Shown here: piece by piece, positions 17,414 through 25,247 of the stretch
Layout of the letters: every line of letters begins with the position of its first letter
Position numbering within the stretch: position 1 is the first letter of the stretch
Assembly (NCBI RefSeq): GCF_036010325.1
Contig: NZ_CP108549.1
Location: 8,308,001-8,372,000 of the forward strand
DNA from: Streptomyces sp. NBC_01210
GTDB taxonomy: Bacteria > Actinomycetota > Actinomycetes > Streptomycetales > Streptomycetaceae
Reading direction: 5' to 3'
DNA: 64,000 nucleotides
Made by a program: the position numbers and the translations under genes
The notes under the pieces: model-generated
What the model saw: the letters and a program-made list of their open reading frames with translations, nothing else
What the model was told of the DNA's origin: nothing
Database searches by the model: none

Positions 17414-20011
17414 TCAAGGCAGGATCTCGACGTACCCGTCGGTTCCGTGCACGCGGATCCGCTGCCCGTCCCGGATCAGCCGGGTGGCCTGCTCCACGCC
17501 CACGACGGCCGGCAAGCCGTACTCCCGGGCGATCACTGCGCCATGGGTCATCAGGCCGCCCACCTCCGTCACCAGGCCCGCGATTCCGACGAACAGCGGC
17601 GACCAGCTGGGGTCCGTGAAGGCCGTGACCAGGATGTCGCCCGCTTCGAGATCGGCCTCCGCCATGTCGAGGATGACGCGGGCCCGCCCTTCGATGGTCC
17701 CGGCGGAAACCGGTACGCCGATCAGGGCGCCGGTCGGCACGTCGTCGCGCCGGTACGCCCCGGTGACGGCCTCACCATCCGATGTGAGCACCCGGGGCGG
17801 CGTCAGCGCGTGGTACGACCGGAACGCGTCCTTGCGCTGCTGGATGAGCTGGTCATCCACCTGGTTCGAGCGCACGACGTCGTGGAGTTCCTGGAACGTG
17901 AGGTAGAAGATGTCCTCCTTCTCAGGAAGCACGTTGGCCTGCACGAGGCGCTCGGCCTCCGCCAGCAGGGCCCGCTTGTAGACGAAGGAGCGGCTGACGA
18001 TGCCGTACTTCGGGTACTCCCGGTACCCGATGAAGGTTCTGACCCGGTCGATCATCCGCTTGGCCTCGTCGGCTTTCCGGTCCCCGTCCGGCAGGGCCCG
18101 CAAGCGTGCCAGCACGTCCTGTTCCTTCTTCTGCGCCTTCTGCCGGCCTTGCTCGAAGCGCCGCTCGGCGGCGCCCGGCTCGAAGATCCTGACGTTGTCG
18201 AGGATCACGGGAACGAGCGTGGTGGGGCGCTCGCGCCAACGCGGCCTCGTGATGTCGATCTCGCCGACGCAGCGCATGCCGTACCGGTCGAGGTAGGCCT
18301 CTATGGCGTCGCGCGCTTCGGTCCCGCCCGCGAGCTTCGCCAACTCGTCCAGGAAGCACTCGTCTTCGACGCCCTGCAGAAACGCCACCACGTCCGGATG
18401 CGGGCGAATTGCGTCGGCGACGTCGAGGAGCGCCAGTCCCATCTCCGACGTGACGTTGTCGGGGGCGGACAGCGTGAGCGTGTCGGCCGCGTTCTTCTCG
18501 CCCAGCCACTCCTGCAGCTTGTCGTTGAGCCACCATGTGGCCTCCATCCCCGCCATGATCGCCTGCATGCTCAGCGGATCACTGAGGACTTGCTTGTGCT
18601 CCTTGAAGGCCTCCAGCAGGAAGTCGAACAGCGCCGGTCCGGTCTTCGTCCGGATGTCGCGCTCCAGGGCGGCGATGGACACCTGGCTGCGCTCTATCAG
18701 CTCGGTGACGATGGCCGGATCGGTCTCGATCGGGGCGGACGCGCCGCCGGCCGGCGGCCCGCCGGGGCCCGCGTCCGGGAGCGTCGGGACGAAACCGTCG
18801 CGGTCGAGGACGGTCTCCAGAGCGTGCCTGATCAGCGGATCGCCCTTCCCCATGGCCTCCAGGAGGCCAGCGCGGCTCACGGGCGAGGCCAGGCGCCGGG
18901 TGACGTCGACGAACAGCCTCCCGCCGGCCTCGTGCATCGGCACCATCGCCGTCAGCTGCCACATGGAGAACCCCAGGGGCTTCATGGGGTCGGTCATCAT
19001 CTGCCCATGGCCGACGGAGACGTAGACGTGGTTGTCCTGGTCTCCGCTCTCGGGGATGGGGAACAGCGTCGTGATCGGCCGGCTCTGAACGATCTGGAAG
19101 CCATCGTCGACCAGGCACCATTCGATGTCCTGCGGGCTGCCGAAGTGCGCTTCGATCCGCCGCCCGAGCTGCACGAGCCGCACGACCTGCGCATCCGTCA
19201 GCGCCGGCTGCTCCTGCCGCTGCGACTCGATCGCCACTTCGTGCGTACCACCGGCCGGCAGGGCGTGAACGGCACGCTGTTTGGCGGCGATCGCCTTGGC
19301 GACGACTTCGCCGTGTCGCACCTTGAAGACGTCCGGGTTCACCAGGCCGGAGACCAGGGCCTCGCCGAGGCCGAAGCCGGCGTCCACGGTGGCGACCTTC
19401 CGGTTGCCCGTGACGGGGTCGGCCGTGAACAGGATGCCCGCCGCGTACGGGGAGACCATCTGCTGCACGACCACGGCCATGTGGACCGTACGGTGGTCGA
19501 AGCCGTTCCGCAGGCGGTAGGTCACGGCCCGCTCGGTGAACAGCGACGCCCAGCACCGGCCGACGTGCCGCAAGACCGCCGCAGGCCCCACAACGTTGAG
19601 GTACGTGTCCTGCTGGCCCGCGAAAGAGGCCGTCGGCAGGTCCTCTGCCGTCGCGCTGGATCGGACGGCGTAGGCGGCTTGCTCGCCGAGCCGGGCGAGC
19701 GCGCGGGTGATCGCCGCCGCGAGATCGCCCGGGATGGCGATCCCTTCGATGGTCCGGCGGATCTCCGCGCTGAGCGTGCGGATCCCCTCCCGATCATCCG
19801 GGTTCAGGCGCGACAGCTCAACGAGCCGATCGTCGATCGACGGCGCTTCCGCCATGATCCGCCGGAAGGCGTCCGTCGTCACGCAAAACCCACCCGGCAC
19901 GCGGATGCCTTCGATCCGCGACAACTCCCCCAGGTGCGCGCCCTTGCCGCCAACGACCGCGACCTGCATCCCGTCAACCTCTTGAAGGTCCAACACGTAC
20001 TGCTCGATCAC
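17414..20011 (-). CDS. rph: Rifampin phosphotransferase
   Basis: An 865-aa dikinase of the PEP-synthase type, matching the length and plan of actinobacterial RPH. There is an N-terminal ATP-grasp domain (VGGKGAHLGELSRI near residues 20-33; AVRSSATAEDLP; FTADPVTGNRKVATVDAG), a helical drug-binding middle region, and a C-terminal swivelling domain with the catalytic histidine in GGLMTHGAVIAREYGLPA (His ~823). Family enzymes convert rifampin plus ATP to the inactive 21-phosphate, AMP and phosphate. GTG at 20009-20011 follows GGAGG at 8 nt. The RAE-like site about 200 bp upstream supports rifampin control and argues against a housekeeping PEP synthase or pyruvate phosphate dikinase. Confidence 0.92.
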   Translation of the reverse strand: MIEQYVLDLQEVDGMQVAVVGGKGAHLGELSRIEGIRVPGGFCVTTDAFRRIMAEAPSIDDRLVELSRLNPDDREGIRTLSAEIRRTIEGIAIPGDLAAAITRALARLGEQAAYAVRSSATAEDLPTASFAGQQDTYLNVVGPAAVLRHVGRCWASLFTERAVTYRLRNGFDHRTVHMAVVVQQMVSPYAAGILFTADPVTGNRKVATVDAGFGLGEALVSGLVNPDVFKVRHGEVVAKAIAAKQRAVHALPAGGTHEVAIESQRQEQPALTDAQVVRLVQLGRRIEAHFGSPQDIEWCLVDDGFQIVQSRPITTLFPIPESGDQDNHVYVSVGHGQMMTDPMKPLGFSMWQLTAMVPMHEAGGRLFVDVTRRLASPVSRAGLLEAMGKGDPLIRHALETVLDRDGFVPTLPDAGPGGPPAGGASAPIETDPAIVTELIERSQVSIAALERDIRTKTGPALFDFLLEAFKEHKQVLSDPLSMQAIMAGMEATWWLNDKLQEWLGEKNAADTLTLSAPDNVTSEMGLALLDVADAIRPHPDVVAFLQGVEDECFLDELAKLAGGTEARDAIEAYLDRYGMRCVGEIDITRPRWRERPTTLVPVILDNVRIFEPGAAERRFEQGRQKAQKKEQDVLARLRALPDGDRKADEAKRMIDRVRTFIGYREYPKYGIVSRSFVYKRALLAEAERLVQANVLPEKEDIFYLTFQELHDVVRSNQVDDQLIQQRKDAFRSYHALTPPRVLTSDGEAVTGAYRRDDVPTGALIGVPVSAGTIEGRARVILDMAEADLEAGDILVTAFTDPSWSPLFVGIAGLVTEVGGLMTHGAVIAREYGLPAVVGVEQATRLIRDGQRIRVHGTDGYVEILP

Positions 20012-20211
20012 TGCGATACCTCCGGGACAGCCGTGCTCCGTCGCACTGCACTGGTTGGTCGAATCACCGGCGCCTCAAGCTCTGTCGAAACTGTCAGTCC
20101 CACCACCGGTTCGACGTCACCGCGTCCCCTGTACGTCGACAACAACACACGCACGTCGTGCCCTCATTTCCGCAGGTTGTGGCATCGGCCGACGATTCTG
20201 CGCCACGACCC

Positions 20212-20230
20212 GGGTCTTGCCGCAAGCCCC
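20212..20230 (-). promoter_or_regulatory. Rifampin-associated element (RAE)-like inverted repeat
   Basis: A 19-bp inverted repeat: nine-base arms around a single central base with one mismatched pair, core CTTGC-C-GCAAG. On the rph strand it reads GGGGCTTGCGGCAAGACCC. RAE sites upstream of rifamycin-responsive genes in actinomycetes have this length and core, as I remember them. TTGCGG inside it could double as a -35 for rph. It lies 201 bp before the rph start. Confidence 0.72.
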
Positions 20231-20253
20231 CCAGCGCGCTATACGTTAAGAGT

Positions 20254-20277
20254 GGCAAGGAGAGAGCTCTCCTTGCC
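20254..20277. terminator. Perfect 10-bp hairpin
   Basis: Arms GGCAAGGAGA and TCTCCTTGCC enclose a GAGC loop, followed on the plus strand by TTTGCCTTT. It looks like a factor-independent terminator, perhaps insulating rph from the transposase debris or belonging to it. An operator role is also possible. Confidence 0.5.
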
Positions 20278-20289
20278 TTTGCCTTTCGC

Positions 20290-20652
20290 CGTCCCATGGA
20301 ACTGACAAGCTTCTCGCGAAGCGGTGGCGCGCCGCGCACGGCGGTACGCGCCAGGCGGATGTCCCATCGGCCTCGCTGACGGTGGAGCGGCCCACCCCGT
20401 ACAACTCGGCGAGCCGCAGCGTGCGGAAGCTGGGTGCGCAGATGGACCAGGGTCACCAGCACCCGGTCGGTGAACACGAGCTCGTGTTTGCGTCCGGCCG
20501 CGACCTGCCGACGCCGTTCGCCGCCCCGTCGCTCGCGCAGCGCGGACTCCCGCCGGGGCCTGCCACGGTGTGGCCAACTCCCCGATCAAACCGCCGAGAT
20601 GCGCATGGGGGATGCCGCAGAAGGCAGGATGGGACAAGGCCGCACGGCCCAC
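20290..20652 (-). pseudogene. Transposase remnant (IS5-type, multiple frameshifts)
   Basis: Minus-strand pieces in different frames read like the N-terminal helix-turn-helix part of IS5-group transposases: PHAHLGGLIGELATPWQA, then HELVFTDRVLVTLVHLRTQL, then LAELYGVGRSTVSEA. No frame joins them, no DDE catalytic domain follows, and no terminal inverted repeats were found. It is a relic of an insertion sequence. The remaining stretch to 20983 shows nothing recognisable. Confidence 0.6.
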
Positions 20653-20983
20653 TTCGTCTTCACACCCGAAGAACCCGTGCGGCCGCCTTCACCTCACGGG
20701 ACCGGCGCGCGCACTCCGAGAAACAGGACGCCACCGCGACCTGGAAGAAGACCCTCTGCCATCATCCACTGGTCGCGTTCGTCGGCGGATCGGTGTCAGC
20801 GTCCATGCCGTCCGTCCGGCAGGACGCCGGCCGAAACCCGCGGCCGACACGTGGGCCGCCCACGGCGCGGTCGAGACGTGGGCCGATCGCCCGGAGATCG
20901 GGGCGCTCCCAGGGATGTCGCGCAGGCCCGCGAGGCTGCGCCGACCCACCAAGCAGGTCAGATGGTGGCGGCGAAGGTCACGG

Positions 20984-21442
20984 CTACTGATCCCATGCGG
21001 TCACCAGGCCGTAGGTGACCAGGCCGAAAACAAGGTGCGGTACGACATCCGACGCCCAGTCGCCGACTGACCAGGTGCGAGGATCGCTGATCCCGAGGCG
21101 GGCAATCGGCACGTCGGCGACGACCATCACCAATGCTCCGGTAAGGGCCCCTCCCAACCACAGGGGCATCCGAGCGCCTGTCCGGTGGACCAGCGATACA
21201 GCGGCGCCCGTCCCGCTTCCCACGGCGATACCCGTCAGCGCTGCGAGACCGATGAGCCGGTTGCCCTTTTCGGCCGAGTCCCGGAGCGGAAGCCCCATCC
21301 GGGTAGCGATGGTGTCCACCAAAGTTTCCGGCACAGTGCTGGCGGGCCTGCCGCGCAAAGCCATGTCGGCATAGGACACGGCGTTCAATGCGGTCGTCCC
21401 CGCCGCCCCCGCTGCGCAGCCGCGCACGATGGTTCGGATCAT
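20984..21442 (-). CDS. Small membrane protein of unknown function
   Basis: 152 aa from an ATG preceded by GTGGAG; the open frame extends further upstream but without family-like sequence. It starts with a Gly/Ala-rich segment (RGCAAGAAGTTALNA), and three or four hydrophobic helices follow, the last being HLVFGLVTYGLVTAW. Proteins of this size and opening recur in Streptomyces stress clusters beside universal stress proteins, but I know no assigned function. It stands alone, between the transposase remnant and the VOC gene. Confidence 0.6.
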   Translation of the reverse strand: MIRTIVRGCAAGAAGTTALNAVSYADMALRGRPASTVPETLVDTIATRMGLPLRDSAEKGNRLIGLAALTGIAVGSGTGAAVSLVHRTGARMPLWLGGALTGALVMVVADVPIARLGISDPRTWSVGDWASDVVPHLVFGLVTYGLVTAWDQ

Positions 21443-21712
21443 GCTCCACGCAATCCCCGCCGCTGCCCGCACCCAAACAGCCACAGGCACCAGACCACTC
21501 GGATCACGGACGATGTGCGGCCGACTGGACGGCGCCTCTCGCAGCAGGGCGGCCACTGGCTCCCCGGACCCGGCCTGGCCGTGATCGACGATCGTGCAAA
21601 GGGACGGCTTGCGCTACGGCGCCGATGCTGCCGATACGGCGCCGTTCAGACCGGACTTCGGATCGTCTCGACCAGCAGCACCGAGCCGGTCCGCAAGTCC
21701 TATCGTTGCAGC

Positions 21713-21922
21713 TCAGAGGAACTCTGCTTTCTCGATCACCCATCGGACAGCACCCCTGGTGAAAGCCCAAGGCCAGGCATATGAGGGGGCCGTTGCCTCG
21801 TACGGGCCATGGTGCTCCGCCGTCTCGTGCAGAAGTTCTGTCAACGCGGCTACGTCCACGGCAAAAGCCTCCTGAGTCGTCACCGTCCAGGTAGTCGCTC
21901 CTGCACCTCTTGCAGTAGCCAC
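21713..21922 (-). pseudogene. Frameshifted C-terminal extension of the VOC protein
   Basis: A 69-codon frame overlaps the last codons of the VOC gene in another phase. It contains ALTELLHETAEHHGPYEA, which resembles the short helical tail (about 50 residues with a His/Tyr-Glu motif) many actinobacterial VOC proteins carry after their final LPGR. The tail then loses the expected Trp-rich ending. The simplest reading is an indel near 21885-21895 that cut the tail off, plus later decay. The rest of 21443-21712 shows nothing. Confidence 0.5.
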
Positions 21923-22359
21923 CCGTTTCCGTCCGGGTCGCTGAACGAGGCGTAGGAGGCGTAGCTGCGGCCGTCTGGATCGCGGCCGTCGACCTGTACT
22001 TCAGCGCCGGTGTCGTAGACCTTGTGGAAGATCTTGCTTACCTCAACACCGCGGCTGGCGAGGTCGGCGCGGGCTTTGTCGAGGTCGAGGACCACGAGGT
22101 AGCCCTCTGCGGATCCAGGCGCCGCGGAGATGACCCCGCGGCCGAAGATGATCGCGCATTCCGACCCAGGCGGCGTCAGCTGAACGATCCGGAATTCTGG
22201 GCCGGCCTCGAAGTCCGCATCGAGCCGCCATCCCAGGCTCTGGTAGAAGCGCAGGGCACGGTCGACGTCAGCGACGGGGACAATGTGGACCTCGATCTTC
22301 ATGTCCACGGTCGGCTCTTTGATGCCGCCCTGTGCGCCGCCCTGCTCTTGAGTGCTCAT
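21880..22359 (-). CDS. VOC (glyoxalase/bleomycin-resistance) family protein
   Basis: 159 aa. ATG at 22357-22359 follows CAGGAG. The beta-alpha-beta-beta-beta fold is apparent: KIEVHIVPVADVDRALRFY at the start, LGW(R)LDADF, then YLVVLDLDKARADL and FSDPDGNGWLLQEV at the end, where family members place metal or substrate ligands. The substrate is unknown; members act as dioxygenases, isomerases or antibiotic-binding proteins. It ends at LPGR where relatives often continue (see the frameshifted tail entry). Confidence 0.8.
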   Translation of the reverse strand: MSTQEQGGAQGGIKEPTVDMKIEVHIVPVADVDRALRFYQSLGWRLDADFEAGPEFRIVQLTPPGSECAIIFGRGVISAAPGSAEGYLVVLDLDKARADLASRGVEVSKIFHKVYDTGAEVQVDGRDPDGRSYASYASFSDPDGNGWLLQEVQERLPGR

Positions 22360-22485
22360 ATCGTTCTCCTGCGCCCGACGCCCAGAAATCCATGAGGACG
22401 ACGTGGCCGCGCGGCTCTGGGCGGCCGAGCGGCTCGGTATTGACGCCCCGCCGCGCGAGGGCATGTTTCGTCGGTCGGGCACGGT

Positions 22486-22590
22486 CTACCGAAGAGAGCG
22501 GAAGGCCGTGCGCAACTCTTCCACGAGGAGTTCCGGCTGCTCCCAGGCGGCGAAGTGCCCGTCCTTGGGCAGCTTGTTGCAGTGTCAACC
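22486..22590 (-). pseudogene. Epoxide hydrolase C-terminal fragment
   Basis: Minus-strand codons ending at a TAG (22486-22488) read KDGHFAAWEQPELLVEELR followed by TAFRSLR. This is the hallmark end of the alpha/beta-hydrolase epoxide hydrolase family, including the catalytic-triad His in GHFAAWE. The other 90 percent of the gene is missing upstream. From 22591 to 23095 nothing coding is recognisable apart from a low-quality extension of the next frame. Confidence 0.65.
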
Positions 22591-23095
22591 CCGTGCCACC
22601 TACATCTCCACGTTAGACCGATGGGGTACACGATGCACCCGGGAAGAACCCGGAGTGCGTCCCGTGGCTCCACCGCCGGGGGGCTGGACTTCGTAGGAAG
22701 CGGTGGCACGGGCCCACCCCGATGTCGAGAATTCGTAAACGCACTAACCTCGAACTTTCGTGACGGGTCGTGATTTCTTTCGGCGGCCTGATTCGGCTGG
22801 CCGGACTGGTAGTGGACAGACTGCGGGCCCGGCTGTCGCGTGGGGCGGGCACCGGGTTCCACTGCTCCGGCAGGTGCTGCCGATTCGTCGGGGCGAGGTG
22901 TTTCCGGTCAGCCGGGGCCGGGAAGGGCCTCGAGTTGCTGGATCCGGCGGTGATGACATCGGTCCAGGGCCAGTGGTTGAGCTGATTGAGCTGCAGCGCG
23001 CAGCGAACCGGGCACGCGAAGCGGTGGATGTCGGACAGCACGGCGTGCTTCGTACGGCAGTTGACAGCTCGAACGCAGCACGTCAGAGTCCCGAG

Positions 23096-24565
23096 GTGAG
23101 CGAGACAAACGATCTGACGCCGGCCGAGGTACGTATATGGCGGGCCTTTCCGCGAGGCGAGTCCGTAGACTTCCGCGCCGCCGAGAACGAGGATCCGGCG
23201 CTCGGCAACACCTGGGGCGCCGAGCGGACCGTACGGGCGAGTGTGCTGCGGGCGCTGCTGCTCAAGGCTCCGCAGGAGGAGGGGGAGATCGCCGCGCTCA
23301 AGATCACGGGGGCGCGGATCACCGGCGTACTGGACCTGAAGTTCGCCACGATCGACGCCGCCATCCGGCTGAGCCACTGCCAATTCGACGGCGTTCCCGA
23401 CCTGTACGGTGCCCAGCTGCGCCAGCTCAATCTGAGCAAGTCCGTTCTGCCGGGCCTGGCCTCGGCGACCTTGCGGGTCGAGGGGGTGCTGCGGATGACG
23501 GACTGCCGTATGCGGGGGCCGGTGCGACTCGGCGGGGCACAGATCTCCGGGGCGCTGTTCATGGAGCGCGCGGAATTCACGGCGCCGGACGACTCCGAGC
23601 CGGTGCTGCAGCTCAACCAGGCCGCGATCGGGGACGACTTGTGGGCGCCGGCGATGCGCGCACACGGACAGGTACGGCTCACTGGCGCCTCCGTCGCCGG
23701 GCGGATCAACGTTCAGGACGCCGAGTTCAACAAGCCCGATGGCACCGCGCTGGACGCGCAGAACCTCAACGTGGGAGCCCATGTACGGGCGCGGTGCGTA
23801 CGAGCGCAGGGCCGGGTCGAGCTCCGAGGCTCGCGCATATCGGGCCGTCTCGACCTGCTCCACGCCCACCTGTCGCATCCGGGCGACACGGCACTGCGGG
23901 CGAGCAGTTGTGTCATCGGTGAACTCTGGCTGCGCAGAGGCGATCGCATCGAGGGCGGCGCCCTGAATCTACGGCGTTCTCAAATCGAGATCCTGACCCT
24001 TGAACCGGAGATGCTGCCGGACCAGCTGTATCTCAGCAATCTCACGTACACCGTCCTCACCCCGCACGAGCCGGCCGAACGCCGCCTTCCGATGCTGGAG
24101 CGGGACGGCGACCGGTATGAGCCGTACGGCTATGAGCAGCTGACGGCGGCCTACCGCCACGTCGGTGACGACGACGCGGCCCGGCTCGTCCAACTCGCCA
24201 AGCAGCGCCGCCGACGCACCACGCTCACCTGGTACGGGCGGCTGTGGGGGTACGTCCAGGACGCCACCGTCGGCTACGGCTTCCGTCCGTTGCGCGCAGC
24301 CGTCTGGCTGCTGTCCCTCATGGCCATCGGATCGATCGCGTACGGCCTGGACCACCCGCGCCCCATCAAGGCGGACGAGGCCCCTGACTTCAACCCCGTC
24401 TTCTACACCCTCGACCTGCTCCTGCCTGTCATCAACTTCGGCCAGGAGCCAGCCTTCGCCCCTGACGGCTGGCACCAGTGGCTGTCGTACGCCCTGATTA
24501 TCACCGGCTGGATCCTGGCGACGACGATCGTCACGGGCGTGACCCGTACGGTCAGCCGCCAATGA
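23096..24565 (+). CDS. Repeat-containing membrane protein (pentapeptide-like)
   Basis: 489 aa from a GTG at 23096-23098 (MSETNDLTPAEVRIWRAFP). The open frame extends 112 codons upstream but without family character, and the site before the GTG is weak. The middle (~50-350) is a run of beta-helix-like repeats alternating small and charged residues (ARITGVLDLKF, GAQISGALFM, GSRISGRLDLLHA), akin to pentapeptide repeats. The C-terminus has two hydrophobic helices (near AAVWLLSLMAIGSIAYGL and YALIITGWILATTIVTG). Streptomyces relatives are often named oxidoreductase without basis. The function is unknown. Confidence 0.7.
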   Translation: MSETNDLTPAEVRIWRAFPRGESVDFRAAENEDPALGNTWGAERTVRASVLRALLLKAPQEEGEIAALKITGARITGVLDLKFATIDAAIRLSHCQFDGVPDLYGAQLRQLNLSKSVLPGLASATLRVEGVLRMTDCRMRGPVRLGGAQISGALFMERAEFTAPDDSEPVLQLNQAAIGDDLWAPAMRAHGQVRLTGASVAGRINVQDAEFNKPDGTALDAQNLNVGAHVRARCVRAQGRVELRGSRISGRLDLLHAHLSHPGDTALRASSCVIGELWLRRGDRIEGGALNLRRSQIEILTLEPEMLPDQLYLSNLTYTVLTPHEPAERRLPMLERDGDRYEPYGYEQLTAAYRHVGDDDAARLVQLAKQRRRRTTLTWYGRLWGYVQDATVGYGFRPLRAAVWLLSLMAIGSIAYGLDHPRPIKADEAPDFNPVFYTLDLLLPVINFGQEPAFAPDGWHQWLSYALIITGWILATTIVTGVTRTVSRQ

Positions 24566-24739
24566 CCCCACGAGAACCCGCGAGTCCGGGACTGGTCCGG
24601 ATGCTGGTAAGCGGTGGGAGCCGAGTGAGACAGGTTGGGAAAAACAGGGTGTCACGCGCTCGCGGTCCGGCGAGCAGAGGCCCGTAGTACGAGGACCTCC
24701 AACCCGCGCAGTTGCAGGTCAGAGGCCCTCCGCAGCCTT

Positions 24740-24806
24740 CTAGAAGAAGCCGAGCTTCTTCGGCGAGTACGACACCAGCAGGTTCTTCGTCTGCTGGTGG
24801 TACATG
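24740..24806 (-). pseudogene. C-terminal fragment of an aldehyde dehydrogenase
   Basis: Minus-strand codons read [20 protein letters not shown] and stop, nearly identical to the last 20 residues of the intact aldehyde dehydrogenase at 41675-43198. Only this tail is present. The remaining stretch of 24566-25247 holds several open frames of shadow composition and nothing I can identify. Confidence 0.75.
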
Positions 24807-25247
24807 CGTTACACCTCGCCTGACCAGCAGAAACAAACGAATCTGTCTCGAACGAGGGGATGATGGCCCGGAATTGGCCCGGATCTTGGTCTGCTCGGAG
24901 GTCCCGGCTGACCGGTGCGTCGATGAGGCCTCGGCCGGGCAGGTCCAGCAAGCGCCGCTCGACCCCGGCGCTCTCAACGCGGATCGCGACGTTGTTGTGT
25001 GTTGCGCGGTGGAGTGCCCGGACGTGGAGTTCGTGTACCAGTGCGTGTCCTGTCGGTGATCGCCGTCCAGTCGTACGAGATCCCGTGGCCTCGGCCCCTA
25101 CGTACGGCCCGATGCCACCGGGGTGTGACGACGGCTTCTATTGCGACGGAGCCACCCGGACGCCGCCAAGGAGAAGGGCGATGAAGCGGGCCACGCCGGT
25201 CCAGCGTCGAAGTACTCGAGACCCGGGACGTCCACCGGCGTTCTGTC

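Noticed and set aside
17228..20305. 1025-aa plus-strand frame opposite rph
   Set aside because: It is the longest open frame in the window but is a GC-driven antisense shadow: rph has complete family motifs and a ribosome site, and this frame has neither.
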